From contig NZ_LOIC01000070.1 in NCBI RefSeq assembly GCF_001684335.1, positions 30,698-90,417 of the forward strand: a DNA stretch of 59,720 nucleotides, read 5' to 3'. Shown one piece after another: positions 29,274-38,241 of this stretch. Positions within the stretch are counted from its first letter, which is position 1. Each line of letters begins with the position of its first letter. A program made the translations under genes and the position numbers. This DNA is from Photorhabdus namnaonensis. Its GTDB lineage: Bacteria; Pseudomonadota; Gammaproteobacteria; Enterobacterales; Enterobacteriaceae. The notes beneath the pieces are model-generated. The model was not told the DNA's origin. It did no database searches and saw nothing but the letters and a program-made list of their open reading frames with translations.

Positions 29274-29999
29274 CTATTTCCTATGGGATAATGGCGAAGA
29301 ATGGTTTTCCTTAGCTGCCTGAATCCACAAACGGGAGCCATTAAATGCAATCCCGAAGAGAATCACATACTGCAACGACATTGCCAGCACGCCTTGATGG
29401 AAATAGATAACAACGCTTATCACATTGATAACTATCCACACCAGCCAGTTTTCAACATATTTGCGGGTCATCAGAACCATTGCCACAATGGATAGCACCG
29501 TCATTGTCGAATCCCAGAATGGGAACGCATCAGGCTCCAACATCGGCATCTGAACATTAAAGCCAAATTTTTGCATAATCATAACGGCAATCTGAGTCAG
29601 ATAGCCAAAGACCCGATCAATATTAAAAGTCATCATGGCAATTAATAGCACAGAAATTAGACCAATTATTACCGCCTTATTCAGACTTAACCAACGTATT
29701 TTAAGTTCAATCTGCTGCTGATCATTAACCCTGCTCCAGGCATACCAACCATAGATATTTGCCGCAAAGAAGAATAATTGCAGCAATAAACTGGCATAAA
29801 GTTGAATTTGAAAGAAAATCACAGCAAATAATGTGACATTAATGAGTCCAAACAAATAGTTAATTATCTTCTCCTGACTGGCAAACCAAATACATAACAA
29901 ACCGGCGATCGTACCAACTACCTCAATCCACGATAAATCATATCCTCCCTTTCCCAGAGGTATATTGACTAATATATTGTTAATACTGAAAAAATCCAT
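29274..29999 (-). CDS. pnuC: Nicotinamide riboside transporter PnuC
   Basis: PnuC facilitates uptake of nicotinamide riboside for NAD salvage. The 241-residue protein has seven to eight membrane helices. Signature segments are YDLSWIEVVGTIAGLLCIW, QIQLYASLLLQLFFFAANIY (split by charge) and DAFPFWDSTMTVLSIVAM, close to E. coli. It follows nadA by 54 bases and shares its NadR-controlled promoter. Confidence 0.98.
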   Translation of the reverse strand: MDFFSINNILVNIPLGKGGYDLSWIEVVGTIAGLLCIWFASQEKIINYLFGLINVTLFAVIFFQIQLYASLLLQLFFFAANIYGWYAWSRVNDQQQIELKIRWLSLNKAVIIGLISVLLIAMMTFNIDRVFGYLTQIAVMIMQKFGFNVQMPMLEPDAFPFWDSTMTVLSIVAMVLMTRKYVENWLVWIVINVISVVIYFHQGVLAMSLQYVILFGIAFNGSRLWIQAAKENHSSPLSHRK

Positions 30000-30053
30000 C
30001 TGTCATATCCTATCATTATCTACAATAAAATATTACTCTCACTATTCAATTTC

Positions 30054-31094
30054 CTATTTTAGCTGAGTTGCAAAATCAAGCATCCTATTTAAGGGAATCA
30101 GTGCCTTTTCCCGCAACTCTTTTTCAACCCATATTTCATGCAAATCCCCTCCCCGTTCCAGACCCTGAACGATGGCTTGTAAACCATTCATCGCCATCCA
30201 CGGACAATGAGCGCAACTACGGCAACTCGCCCCTTCTCCAGCCGTAGGCGCTGCAAATAACTGCTTCTCAGGGCACGCTTGCTGCATTTTATAAAAGATA
30301 CCTTTATCTGTCGCCACAATCAGTTTCTGATGTGGCAAAGATTGCGCGGCTTTGATTAATTGGCTGGTCGAACCAACAGCATCAGCCAGATCAATAACAG
30401 CTTGCGGCGATTCAGGATGAACCAATACCGCCGCATCGGGATGCAGACCTTTTATCCTTATCAAAGCCTGAGTTTTAAATTCATCATGGACAATACAAGC
30501 CCCTTGCCAACAAAGAATATCAGCACCTGTTTGTTTACGGACATAATTCCCCAAGTGGCGATCTGGCGCCCAAATTATCTTCTTCCCCTGACTATCCAGA
30601 TAATCGATCAGCTCAACAGCAATACTTGAAGTCACAACCCAATCCGCTCGTGCTTTAACGGCTGCTGACGTATTTGCATAAACCACCACGGTACGATCAG
30701 GATTGTCATCACAAAACTGGGTAAACTCTTTTTCAGGGCAACCAAGATCTAGCGAACACTCAGCTTCCAACGTAGGCATTAAAACACGCTTCTCGGGGTT
30801 GAGAATTTTGGCGGTTTCCCCCATAAATCGCACACCGGCAACTAATAAAGTAGAGGCTGGGTGATTATTGCCAAAACGTGCCATTTCTAATGAATCAGCA
30901 ACACATCCTCCGGTCTCTTCTGCTAAAGCCTGGATCTCAGGATCGGTGTAATAATGTGCAACCATAACAGCATCCTGCTGTTTCAAAAGGCGTTTAATTT
31001 TTTCACGGCAATGTTTTTTTTCATCCTTACTGAGAAAAGCAGGTTTAGGAGGGAATGGATAAATAGTTGAATTAAAATCAATATACTGGTTCAT
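30054..31094 (-). CDS. nadA: Quinolinate synthase A
   Basis: NadA condenses iminoaspartate with dihydroxyacetone phosphate to quinolinate, using a [4Fe-4S] cluster. The 346-residue product has the three-fold repeated domain architecture. Candidate cluster cysteines are in [23 protein letters not shown] and [29 protein letters not shown] near 47 is typical. A perfect NadR box lies 77 bp upstream. Confidence 0.98.
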   Translation of the reverse strand: MNQYIDFNSTIYPFPPKPAFLSKDEKKHCREKIKRLLKQQDAVMVAHYYTDPEIQALAEETGGCVADSLEMARFGNNHPASTLLVAGVRFMGETAKILNPEKRVLMPTLEAECSLDLGCPEKEFTQFCDDNPDRTVVVYANTSAAVKARADWVVTSSIAVELIDYLDSQGKKIIWAPDRHLGNYVRKQTGADILCWQGACIVHDEFKTQALIRIKGLHPDAAVLVHPESPQAVIDLADAVGSTSQLIKAAQSLPHQKLIVATDKGIFYKMQQACPEKQLFAAPTAGEGASCRSCAHCPWMAMNGLQAIVQGLERGGDLHEIWVEKELREKALIPLNRMLDFATQLK

Positions 31095-31170
31095 TACGCT
31101 GACCCTCTGTTTAGTATATGGTTTTAAAAAGCGAAATTTTTGGTTTTTAGCCCGAAAATCCGCCCAGATT

Positions 31171-31188
31171 TGTTTAATATACTAAACA
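31171..31188 (-). promoter_or_regulatory. NadR operator of nadA-pnuC
   Basis: TGTTTAATATACTAAACA is a perfect match to the NadR palindrome TGTTTA-N6-TAAACA. A further TGTTTA half-site is at 31108-31113. It predicts repression when NAD is abundant. Confidence 0.92.
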
Positions 31189-31199
31189 AAATGATCGAT

Positions 31200-31995
31200 T
31201 TATAGCACTTTATCGCAGAAGATTTTCGGCATAAGAATCGTTTTACCGGTTTATCATCTTTTTAACAGCGAATTAAAATTAATAATAAATATGTTTTCTA
31301 GAAAGAGAGTTAATCTAATTCAGTCGAAACCCATTAACCATTAACAGTGAGTTGAAAAATTAGAACACAAAAACATTATCCGAATAGATTGGTATTTAAA
31401 TGTTTTCTCTCCGTTATTTTATGAAGTAAACCATAAAAGATAGCAAAATAAAAAAACGGTGAAAACGGTTAATATGGCAGGATTTAAGTTCTGAAAAAAC
31501 TTGATTTTCCGAAAAAACATAAAGGGTAGCGACTGATGAAAACTATTTAGGATTGCCAGTAAAACAGCGTCAACAAAGACAAAAAGCAAGTATAATTAAT
31601 GTCTTAAAACATAAAACCAGATATACCATGATGATTAAAATTGATAAAAAGCAGACGTAAAAAGTGGTAAAACAACTGTTAAAACCTGATACCGATTAAA
31701 CCCTGGAGTTAAAACTATGACTTTTAACAGTCGCTTAAAACCCATCCATCATAAAACCACCAGTTAAAACCGGTGGTTTTAACTTTTTACATAAAAGAGT
31801 AAGCATAGCATCTAATAAAGAGTCCGCTCTGTGATGTGGTTCAGCATTTTTGTTAACAAACTTGTTTTCTAATTTGACAACAAATATTAATTTTAATATA
31901 AATTCAGTTAAAGCCGCTATATTTTAAGTTGGCATTTATAAACTGGTGAAGTATTAGATAAGTTATTTTTGGATCAAGATTATGCGAAAGGAATA
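31200..31995. other. A+T-rich spacer with a cluster of TTAAAAC-like heptamers
   Basis: No gene is convincing. From about 31603 to 31784 close variants of (T)TAAAAC recur roughly ten times on the plus strand. The last of them form two competing hairpins: AAAACCACC/GGTGGTTTT (31753-31761, 31772-31780) and AGTTAAAACC/GGTTTTAACT (31762-31771, 31775-31784), the latter followed by a T-run. Confidence 0.55.
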
Positions 31996-32100
31996 ATGAA
32001 TATAGATAAAGAGAAATTTATTGTTTATGGTGAAAATAGTAAAGTAAAAGAATATATCATGCATGATAATGACATATTACTTACCAGGATAGTGAATTAA
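31996..32100 (+). CDS. 34-residue ORF preceding an ABC-2 export operon
   Basis: The product starts MNIDKEKFIVYGENSK and ends ILLTRIVN. GAAAGGAATA supplies a ribosome site, and the stop is one base before the ATPase ATG, so coupling is likely. The frame is open about 17 codons further upstream without a good start, so this may instead be the 3' end of a decayed larger gene. No cysteine is present, and no leader-peptide motif is recognised. Whether it is an exported peptide is speculation. Confidence 0.4.
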   Translation: MNIDKEKFIVYGENSKVKEYIMHDNDILLTRIVN

Positions 32101-32101
32101 A

Positions 32102-32866
32102 ATGATAAAAATCACTGATTTATGCTTTAGTTATAAAAGTAGAGAAATTAAGAAAAATATTTTTAAAAATATATTTTCATTAAATGAAGTCGAAGTGATT
32201 TTATTTAAAAATATAAACATTGAAATATTTGACGATAGCAAGATTATAGGATTACTGGGTAAGAATGGCGCCGGAAAAACAACTTTAATAAAACTAATTT
32301 CCGGTATTTTAACTCCAAATTCTGGAAATATTACCGTTTTTGGCATTAATTCAAGTGGAAGACCTCTTAATCTTTTATCCAATCTTGGTATCGTTTTTGG
32401 CAATAAATCAATGCTTTGGGAGGAGTTATCTCTCTATGAGAATATTGAGCTTTTTTCTAAGATATATAAACGTAATTATGATAAGAATAGTATTGAGAAT
32501 ATGATAGAAATGTTGAACCTTAGAAATATAGCAAAAAAACCAGCAAAAACGTGTTCTTTAGGTCAATCTGTGAAATCCAACTTATTAATACACTTTCTTA
32601 ATAGGCCAAAATTATTGATATTGGATGAACCAACTATCGGATTAGATATAGAATCACAAATTCTATTACGCAATATCTTAAAAGATTATGCTCAAAATAA
32701 TGAAAGTAAAATACTAATTACCTCACATAATATGATAGATATTGCGGATGTTTGCAAGGATATTATCTTCTTGAAGGATAGTGAAATATCAAAAATAAAT
32801 CTAAATAAAAATAACTCGAAAGAAAAGAATGCGCTATATCTAGAGGGCCTTTTCTGTGATAATTAA
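32102..32866 (+). CDS. ABC-2 type exporter, ATP-binding subunit
   Basis: The 254-residue ATPase has Walker A GLLGKNGAGKTTLIKL near 54-68, a signature of the form CSLGQSVKSNLL, and Walker B LLILDEPTIGLD near 176. SLGQ in place of LSGGQ, and the two six-helix partners, place it with the ABC-2 exporter families (DrrA/YadG-like). It overlaps the next gene by 11 bases. GC content is far below that of flanking core genes, suggesting recent acquisition. The substrate is unknown. Confidence 0.88.
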   Translation: MIKITDLCFSYKSREIKKNIFKNIFSLNEVEVILFKNINIEIFDDSKIIGLLGKNGAGKTTLIKLISGILTPNSGNITVFGINSSGRPLNLLSNLGIVFGNKSMLWEELSLYENIELFSKIYKRNYDKNSIENMIEMLNLRNIAKKPAKTCSLGQSVKSNLLIHFLNRPKLLILDEPTIGLDIESQILLRNILKDYAQNNESKILITSHNMIDIADVCKDIIFLKDSEISKINLNKNNSKEKNALYLEGLFCDN

Positions 32867-33608
32867 ATTTTCTTTTATTGAAACCATTAGGGCTAAGAAT
32901 ATAATATTTGGTTATTTATTTATAATTATAACATTATATGCGGTTGAACTATCTTTTTGGGACACCATGACAAAATCAAATGGTTTTGTTAACTATACAC
33001 ATGATGAAATAATAGTTTATATATTATGGTCTGTTATTATATTTCAATTAACAAGTATTACCGGATTTCCAGAAAATTTATCATTCCATATTGAAGATGG
33101 TAGTATAGATAGATTAATTACAATGCCAAAATCAATACTATTATATTATTCAGAATATGCTTTGGGACAGATATTAGCTAGATTATTTATAATGTCACCA
33201 TTAATTTTATTCATAATTATATACCAAAATGACATTCCTAATTTTATATATCTATTTATTTCTTTATGCATAGGATTGTTTATCAACTTGTACTTAACAA
33301 TGATATTGTCATGTATGGCATTCAAATTTAGAGGCTCGTATTCTTTTATAATTATTAAGGATACTTTGTCATGGGTCCTTTCAGGTGCGTTAATACCATT
33401 AGATGTATTTAGTGATTCTTTAAAATCAATATTTAATTATATTCCATTTCAATATATCACCTATATTCCAGTTAAAATTGCAACAAATTCAATATCTATT
33501 TATTTTATATTTAATGGATTTTTAGTCATGATGTGTTTAATGATGATTTTTAATTTTATCTGGAATTATATGTTAAAATACAATCAAGGGTATAATAGCA
33601 ATGCTTAA
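32856..33608 (+). CDS. ABC-2 type exporter, first membrane subunit
   Basis: The 250-residue protein has about six membrane helices, a pattern typical of ABC2_membrane_6-like permeases (FSFIETIRAKNIIFGYLF at the N-terminus, SWVLSGALIPLDVF near 175). It overlaps the ATPase gene by 11 bases and the second permease by 8 bases. Very A+T-rich codon use. Likely forms a heterodimer with the next product. Confidence 0.8.
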   Translation: MIIKFSFIETIRAKNIIFGYLFIIITLYAVELSFWDTMTKSNGFVNYTHDEIIVYILWSVIIFQLTSITGFPENLSFHIEDGSIDRLITMPKSILLYYSEYALGQILARLFIMSPLILFIIIYQNDIPNFIYLFISLCIGLFINLYLTMILSCMAFKFRGSYSFIIIKDTLSWVLSGALIPLDVFSDSLKSIFNYIPFQYITYIPVKIATNSISIYFIFNGFLVMMCLMMIFNFIWNYMLKYNQGYNSNA

Positions 33609-34371
33609 AGTTATATTTATTGGTTTTAAAAGTGGATTGTCAGAAGCAAAAAAAAGCCCATTAAATTTTTGGTTATCCGCTTTTGTTAATTTTAGTTACT
33701 ATATAGCACAAGCTTTTTTTTGGTATGCTATTTTGAACTCACAATCTTCAGGTCATATTTTACCTGACAATTTTATTATTATATTTTTTACTACGGTATG
33801 TTTAGTCGATAATTTTTATCTTTTTTTATTTGGTAAAGGAAGCCTCTTGCTGGTTAAGAAAGTCAAGTCATTAAAACTAGAACCTCATTTAACGTTACCT
33901 ATAAATACTCAATTTCTATATATTACTACAAATATTGCATTTGAGCATTTTTTGTTGTCATTCCTATCTTTAGCATTATTTTTTACTGTACATATTTACC
34001 TTGGCACTAATATTTTGTTGGTTTTTTTACATTTTATAATGGCATTAGAAGGAGTCTTAATACTTACTTCAATTACATGGATCATAAGAACAACAATATT
34101 TTGGACAGCTTCATTAGTTAGTATTAAGAACTCAAATCCTTGTTTTAAAGTATTGGTGAGACCTGAACAATCTTTTCATGGTGTAGTTCGTTTTATTTTA
34201 ATGTTCATACTTCCGTGTCTATTTATAACTGGTGTTCCTGCTTCAGTAGCAAGTGGAATAATGAGTATGAAATGGTTTTTTATTCAAACTCTGGTAACGT
34301 TGATTTTAATTTTTATAGCGAAATTGGTTTTTGATATTGGTGTTAAAAGATATTCAAAATATATAACGTGA
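33601..34371 (+). CDS. ABC-2 type exporter, second membrane subunit
   Basis: This 256-residue protein has about six membrane helices and shares the general layout of the first permease (SGLSEAKKSPLNFWLSAFVN start, FILPCLFITGVPASVASGI near the end of the fifth helix). With the two preceding genes it forms a complete exporter. The truncated flavin-reductase gene follows after 9 bases, probably once part of the same operon. Confidence 0.8.
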   Translation: MLKVIFIGFKSGLSEAKKSPLNFWLSAFVNFSYYIAQAFFWYAILNSQSSGHILPDNFIIIFFTTVCLVDNFYLFLFGKGSLLLVKKVKSLKLEPHLTLPINTQFLYITTNIAFEHFLLSFLSLALFFTVHIYLGTNILLVFLHFIMALEGVLILTSITWIIRTTIFWTASLVSIKNSNPCFKVLVRPEQSFHGVVRFILMFILPCLFITGVPASVASGIMSMKWFFIQTLVTLILIFIAKLVFDIGVKRYSKYIT

Positions 34372-34380
34372 GGAAACGTA

Positions 34381-34680
34381 ATGAAATTAGGAATTATTTC
34401 AGGAAGCCATAGATCACATTCTATTTCAGGTAAAGTCGGTGATTTCTTAGATTCAATTGAAACAACTAAAAATTTACTTTTATTATGTAGTGATAACGAA
34501 TTAATACATAAACCAGCATTGCCAGTGTCAATATCCGCTGAAAATGGTGACACTTTTTGTATTTCTGAATTAAGGTCATCTGGATATAAAAATAATAAAA
34601 AAAATAAAGCCAGACTAACCGGCTTTATTCTTACTTTAAGCTGTACCGTCCACCAGAATTATGCCGCCCTTACGATGTAG
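34381..34680 (+). pseudogene. Truncated NADPH-dependent FMN reductase-like gene
   Basis: GAGGAAACGTA precedes the ATG. MKLGIISGSHRSHSISGKVG is the flavin-phosphate loop of the flavodoxin-like NADPH:FMN reductase family, and the fold is recognisable to about residue 55. The frame then runs through a fibre terminator hairpin into antisense of the tail-fibre gene. Normal members have about 180-200 residues, so two-thirds are lost. The break marks the junction between the ABC operon and the fibre array. Confidence 0.7.
34603..34629 (-). terminator. Terminator of the first tail-fibre gene
   Basis: AATAAAGCC and GGCTTTATT form a 9-bp stem with a 9-base loop; on the minus strand a long T-run follows. 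Near copies recur after the other fibre cassettes. Confidence 0.85.
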
Positions 34681-35531
34681 TTAAATGCGATGTTACGAGG
34701 TCTATTTTCGTTAGCAGTTGGGACTTGTCTTGATGCATCAATATCAAAATAGGTAAGATCAGAACTAGCGCCGCCATTTGCTGAACGTGTTTCTGCCGTA
34801 GCATATCGCGACGATGCCATGACCCCACTCACAACAGGCGTCTGAGGAGCACCGCCCATTTGGGCATGTATCATTTGAGTTGTCCCCGTAATATTTCTGA
34901 TTGCATCTCCCTGCCAAGACAAAAGCCCACGACCACCATCAACACCTCGATTATCATCCCATCCGCGGATAAACTCGCCTCTTAAATCAGGTAATCTACC
35001 GCTAGGATAAGCCTCCGCCAACTTCGGATACTGTAATTTATTAAAAGGTGAACCATTACAAATGAAATAACCGAAAGGTGGATAGATTAGCGGCCAGGGA
35101 ATAGGAGAACCCACAGGTATATTAATCTCTTCACGTAATGAATTTATTACGTCCTGAACAAGCTTTTGTGTAGCCGCCAATGTGTCGCTATTGCCAATCA
35201 CATTTGTCAGCTGAACAACTCCTTTTTGTGTTAATGAAGCACTGGGCATACCTACTGTAATTTTTTGTTCTATCGCCTTATTTAATTGAGCGGTAAGTTT
35301 GGCTATATTTCCATCATCCAGAACATCATTACCAGATCGTGTCGCAATAAAATCAGCCACGACAGATGATATGGTTGACGCCTGACGCAATACTTTATTT
35401 AACAAGTGTGTGGGAACATTATCCGGAGAAAATCCTGTCTGCAACCCCTGGCTTTGTTCATATTTTTCTTGACTAATGACATTCGCATTATCACTAATAG
35501 AAAAAGCTTTAAAATCATTCTTGCGACTCAT
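34659..35531 (-). CDS. Phage/tailocin tail-fibre protein (tail-collar domain), copy 1
   Basis: The 290-residue protein has a shared N-terminus (KNDFKAFSISDNANVISQEK), typical of P2-like tail fibres in this group. A coiled/shaft region follows, then the tail-collar domain (GSPIPWPLIYPPFGYFICNG near 140, LPDLRGEFIRGWDD near 180). The tip at about 198-270 is unique to this copy, and the end RPRNIAFNYIVRAA is shared. No adjacent tail or baseplate genes are present, so it is a spare fibre cassette. AAGGGAAGTAT precedes the ATG. Confidence 0.9.
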   Translation of the reverse strand: MSRKNDFKAFSISDNANVISQEKYEQSQGLQTGFSPDNVPTHLLNKVLRQASTISSVVADFIATRSGNDVLDDGNIAKLTAQLNKAIEQKITVGMPSASLTQKGVVQLTNVIGNSDTLAATQKLVQDVINSLREEINIPVGSPIPWPLIYPPFGYFICNGSPFNKLQYPKLAEAYPSGRLPDLRGEFIRGWDDNRGVDGGRGLLSWQGDAIRNITGTTQMIHAQMGGAPQTPVVSGVMASSRYATAETRSANGGASSDLTYFDIDASRQVPTANENRPRNIAFNYIVRAA

Positions 35532-35554
35532 ATACTTCCCTTAAATTAAATAAT

Positions 35555-35568
35555 GTTATTTTATAATC
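35555..35568 (-). promoter_or_regulatory. Conserved promoter-like element of fibre cassettes
   Basis: On the coding strand GATTATAAAATAAC, with an embedded -10-like TATAAAAT, lies 23-37 bases before this fibre ATG. It recurs at 37872-37885, 39168-39181, 41696-41709 (one change) and, on the plus strand, 54185-54198. Confidence 0.6.
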
Positions 35569-36002
35569 AGCACCTTGAATTATTGTAGAAACAATCTCCT
35601 GTCATTCAGGCTAATCAAAGTCTAGCTCAAGAAAAATATAATACTGTACTCTTATTACTTATAAGGTTAACCGTTTTTGTATCATTGGCAGCAATAAGTA
35701 GTTCAACATTTTAGAATCTAAAATATCCCACAAATTTATATTTAATATCTGGAAATTTTTTCTTTCTTATTTCTCCTATTTCATCCTGTAAAATCCCAAG
35801 CAAGAAATATTGATGCTATTCTGAAATTTCACTGCACAGATACAGGACATTATCCTTTCTCTTTTCAGTTTTCAGGATAAAAAATAAAGCCGGACTAACC
35901 GGCTTTATTTACCAACCATTATCCTTTCCTCTTTTTTACATATTTTCAATAACAAACTATCAATACGATAGATATTATCGTCGACAGCGCTACTGATGTA
36001 TC
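35569..36002. other. Spacer between fibre copies 1 and 2 with relics
   Basis: It holds a leader shared with the other copies, a second AATAAAGCC/GGCTTTATT terminator hairpin (35883-35909) and, at about 35905-35985 on the minus strand, a decayed copy of the end of the small ORF at 39638-39763. No intact gene. Confidence 0.55.
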
Positions 36003-36125
36003 TATACCCGTCATCTTTCAAATTGCCTCTTTGTTGGCTGCACTCACACCGGTCACATAGTTACCTATGCTCCTGGGAATTCGTTCCCTTGCCGTCGCGA
36101 TGCATCTTGAAATCCATTGGGTATA
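36003..36125. repeat. ERIC element, copy 1
   Basis: It begins TATACCCGTCATCTTTCAAA, contains TTGCCTCTTTGTTGGCTG, and ends CGAAATCCATTGGGTATA-like (here TTGAAATCCATTGGGTATA), the hallmarks of the ~127-bp enterobacterial ERIC palindrome. It is 123 bp, so a few bases are lost. Confidence 0.9.
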
Positions 36126-36243
36126 TTATTCTCATCGTCATAACGAAAATTACAAAAGCCACTGTTATGCATTTTATAAAAGATAGAACTTTCCTCATTA
36201 GCTCACTTTTTTAAGGATAAAAAATAAAACCGGTTATCCAGCT

Positions 36244-37848
36244 TTAATTACTTGGCTGCTCCGGCCATTCAATATCAGGAGCTTGCAGAATATCGACACG
36301 GCTCAATAATACAAAATACTTTTTCCAAGCCATTAATGCTACTTTCTCTTCTTCTGTTGCCATTTCAACATCAACAGTATGTTGCAGTAATGTAGCTATT
36401 TCATTTGCATGTTGACGCAATATATCTCGCTGTTTCTCTGCTTGTTCAATCTGACTGGCTTTTACTGCGGCCTCATCAGTGACCCACTCTTTTCCGGTCC
36501 ACTTATCAAAATGAGTAGCAGGTTTCTCGAATGTTAGCGTATCTGATAATTCACCGATTTCTGTTATCTTAATCGGCAAATGAGTTTGCGTGCTGTAAGC
36601 TATTTTCCCCCGATAATCGGGTACAATTTCCCAATATTTACCATCTTCACTACGACAGACTGCTTTGTTATCAAAATCTGGAAGTTCTGGCGCATCAGTA
36701 TAGGAACTAGTTGGTAGCCCTACTCCTTCCATTAAATATTCCGGGCGAGTAAAAATAAACTCACGGGAATACGGTGCTGCATGATAAATTGTCAGCCAAC
36801 CGGCTTTTTCTGCTAACCCATCTTTACCTAATACTGCTACCTCAGGTTCTAAAGAATTTTTTTGTTCAGCTCTTATGCCGCATGCTGCTCTCACTACGTA
36901 ATTAAATGCTATGTTACGGGGACGGGTGACACCAAAAAAATTTGTATCTGTAATCCAATTTCCTGCTCCTCCTACTCCTCGTCCATTTACTTTAACATTC
37001 CCGGCTGGAACATCCCAATTCAGTTCTGCTCTATTATTTAGCGAGAAGTTAACAACACAATTAGGCGGATTATTAATTTCTTGTACTAAATAAGACCCTT
37101 CTTGCCAAGACAAAATGCCACGTCCACTATCAGCACCTCGACTATCATCCCAACCACGAATAAACTCTGCTCTTAAATCAGGTAATCTGCCATCAGGATA
37201 AGCTTCTGCTAACTCTGGGTACTGTAATTTATTGAAAAATGCGCCGTTACAAGTGAGATAGCCTATAGGTGGATAAGGCAATGGCCAAGGAACTGGAACA
37301 CCAACAGGAATATTATTAGCTTCTTTATTTTGCTTATCTATTTCTTCTCTCGAATACGCTCCCACATCCGCCGCATTCAAATTAATATCCTCATCTAACA
37401 CTTTACCATTCACTTTTCGACTATTAAGCACTCTGCTATTAATATTTTCATACAGTGAGTTTACTATTTCTTGAGCCAATTTTTGCGTCACTGCCAATGT
37501 ATCACTGTCACCGCTCTCATTAGTCAGTTGAACAATTCCTTTTTGTGTTAATGAAGCACTGGGAATATCTGTTGTAATTTTTTGTTCTATCGCCCTATTT
37601 AATTGAGCGGTAAGTTTGGCTACATTTCCATCATCCAGAACATCATTACCAGATTGTGTCGCGATAAAATCAGCCACAACAGATGATATGGTTGATGCTT
37701 GGCGTAATACCTTATTTAACAAGTGAGTGGGAACATCGCCTGATGGAAATCCTGTCTGTAAGCCCTGATTTTCTTCATATTTTTCTTGACTAATTACATT
37801 TGCATTATTACTAATAGAAAAAGCCTTAAAATCATTCTTTTGACTCAT
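36244..37848 (-). CDS. Tail-fibre protein fused to its tail-fibre assembly chaperone (Tfa), copy 2
   Basis: Residues 1-322 are a complete fibre like the other copies, ending RPRNIAFNYVVRAA. Residues 323-534 are a P2-type tail-fibre assembly protein: VLGKDGLAEKAGWLTIYHAA near 340, YLMEGVGLPTSSYTDAPELP, ICR-like VCRSEDGKYWEIVPDYRGK, and the C-terminal WKKYFVLLSRVDILQAPDIE. Normally the fibre stops after RAA and the chaperone is separate. Here a short insertion after the GCAGCA codons moves the reading past the TAA used by the neighbours. Whether the fusion is functional is unknown. Confidence 0.88.
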   Translation of the reverse strand: MSQKNDFKAFSISNNANVISQEKYEENQGLQTGFPSGDVPTHLLNKVLRQASTISSVVADFIATQSGNDVLDDGNVAKLTAQLNRAIEQKITTDIPSASLTQKGIVQLTNESGDSDTLAVTQKLAQEIVNSLYENINSRVLNSRKVNGKVLDEDINLNAADVGAYSREEIDKQNKEANNIPVGVPVPWPLPYPPIGYLTCNGAFFNKLQYPELAEAYPDGRLPDLRAEFIRGWDDSRGADSGRGILSWQEGSYLVQEINNPPNCVVNFSLNNRAELNWDVPAGNVKVNGRGVGGAGNWITDTNFFGVTRPRNIAFNYVVRAACGIRAEQKNSLEPEVAVLGKDGLAEKAGWLTIYHAAPYSREFIFTRPEYLMEGVGLPTSSYTDAPELPDFDNKAVCRSEDGKYWEIVPDYRGKIAYSTQTHLPIKITEIGELSDTLTFEKPATHFDKWTGKEWVTDEAAVKASQIEQAEKQRDILRQHANEIATLLQHTVDVEMATEEEKVALMAWKKYFVLLSRVDILQAPDIEWPEQPSN

Positions 37849-37885
37849 ATACTTTCCTTAAATTAAATCATGTTATTTTATAATC

Positions 37886-38185
37886 AATATCTTAAATTAT
37901 TGTAAAAATAATCCTCCTGCAATTCACTCCAATTAAAGTCTAGTCCAGAAAAAGAATGTAGTTCAACATTTTGAACTCGAAAATATACTCCCCAAATTTA
38001 TATTTAACATCTGGGAATTATTTTTCTCTTATTCTTTCTATATCGTCCTGTAACTCTTTCTACTTTAAATTCCAGACTGAATCTTCTGGCATCTAGACAC
38101 AAATATCTAAGGATATTGATACTATTCTGCAATTTCATAGCATCAATACGATACATTACCCTTTTTCTATTTTCAGAATAAAAAA
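37886..38185. other. Spacer between fibre copies 2 and 3
   Basis: A duplicated leader without a gene. It resembles the spacers upstream of the other fibre copies. Confidence 0.5.
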
Positions 38186-38212
38186 AATAAAGCCGGACTA
38201 ACCGACTTTATT
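38186..38212 (-). terminator. Terminator of fibre copy 3
   Basis: AATAAAG and CTTTATT arms frame a CCGGACTAACCGA core; the minus strand continues into a T-run. It is a slightly degenerate copy of the array terminator. Confidence 0.7.
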
Positions 38213-38241
38213 CTTACTTCAAATTGCTTCGGCCACTAGAA

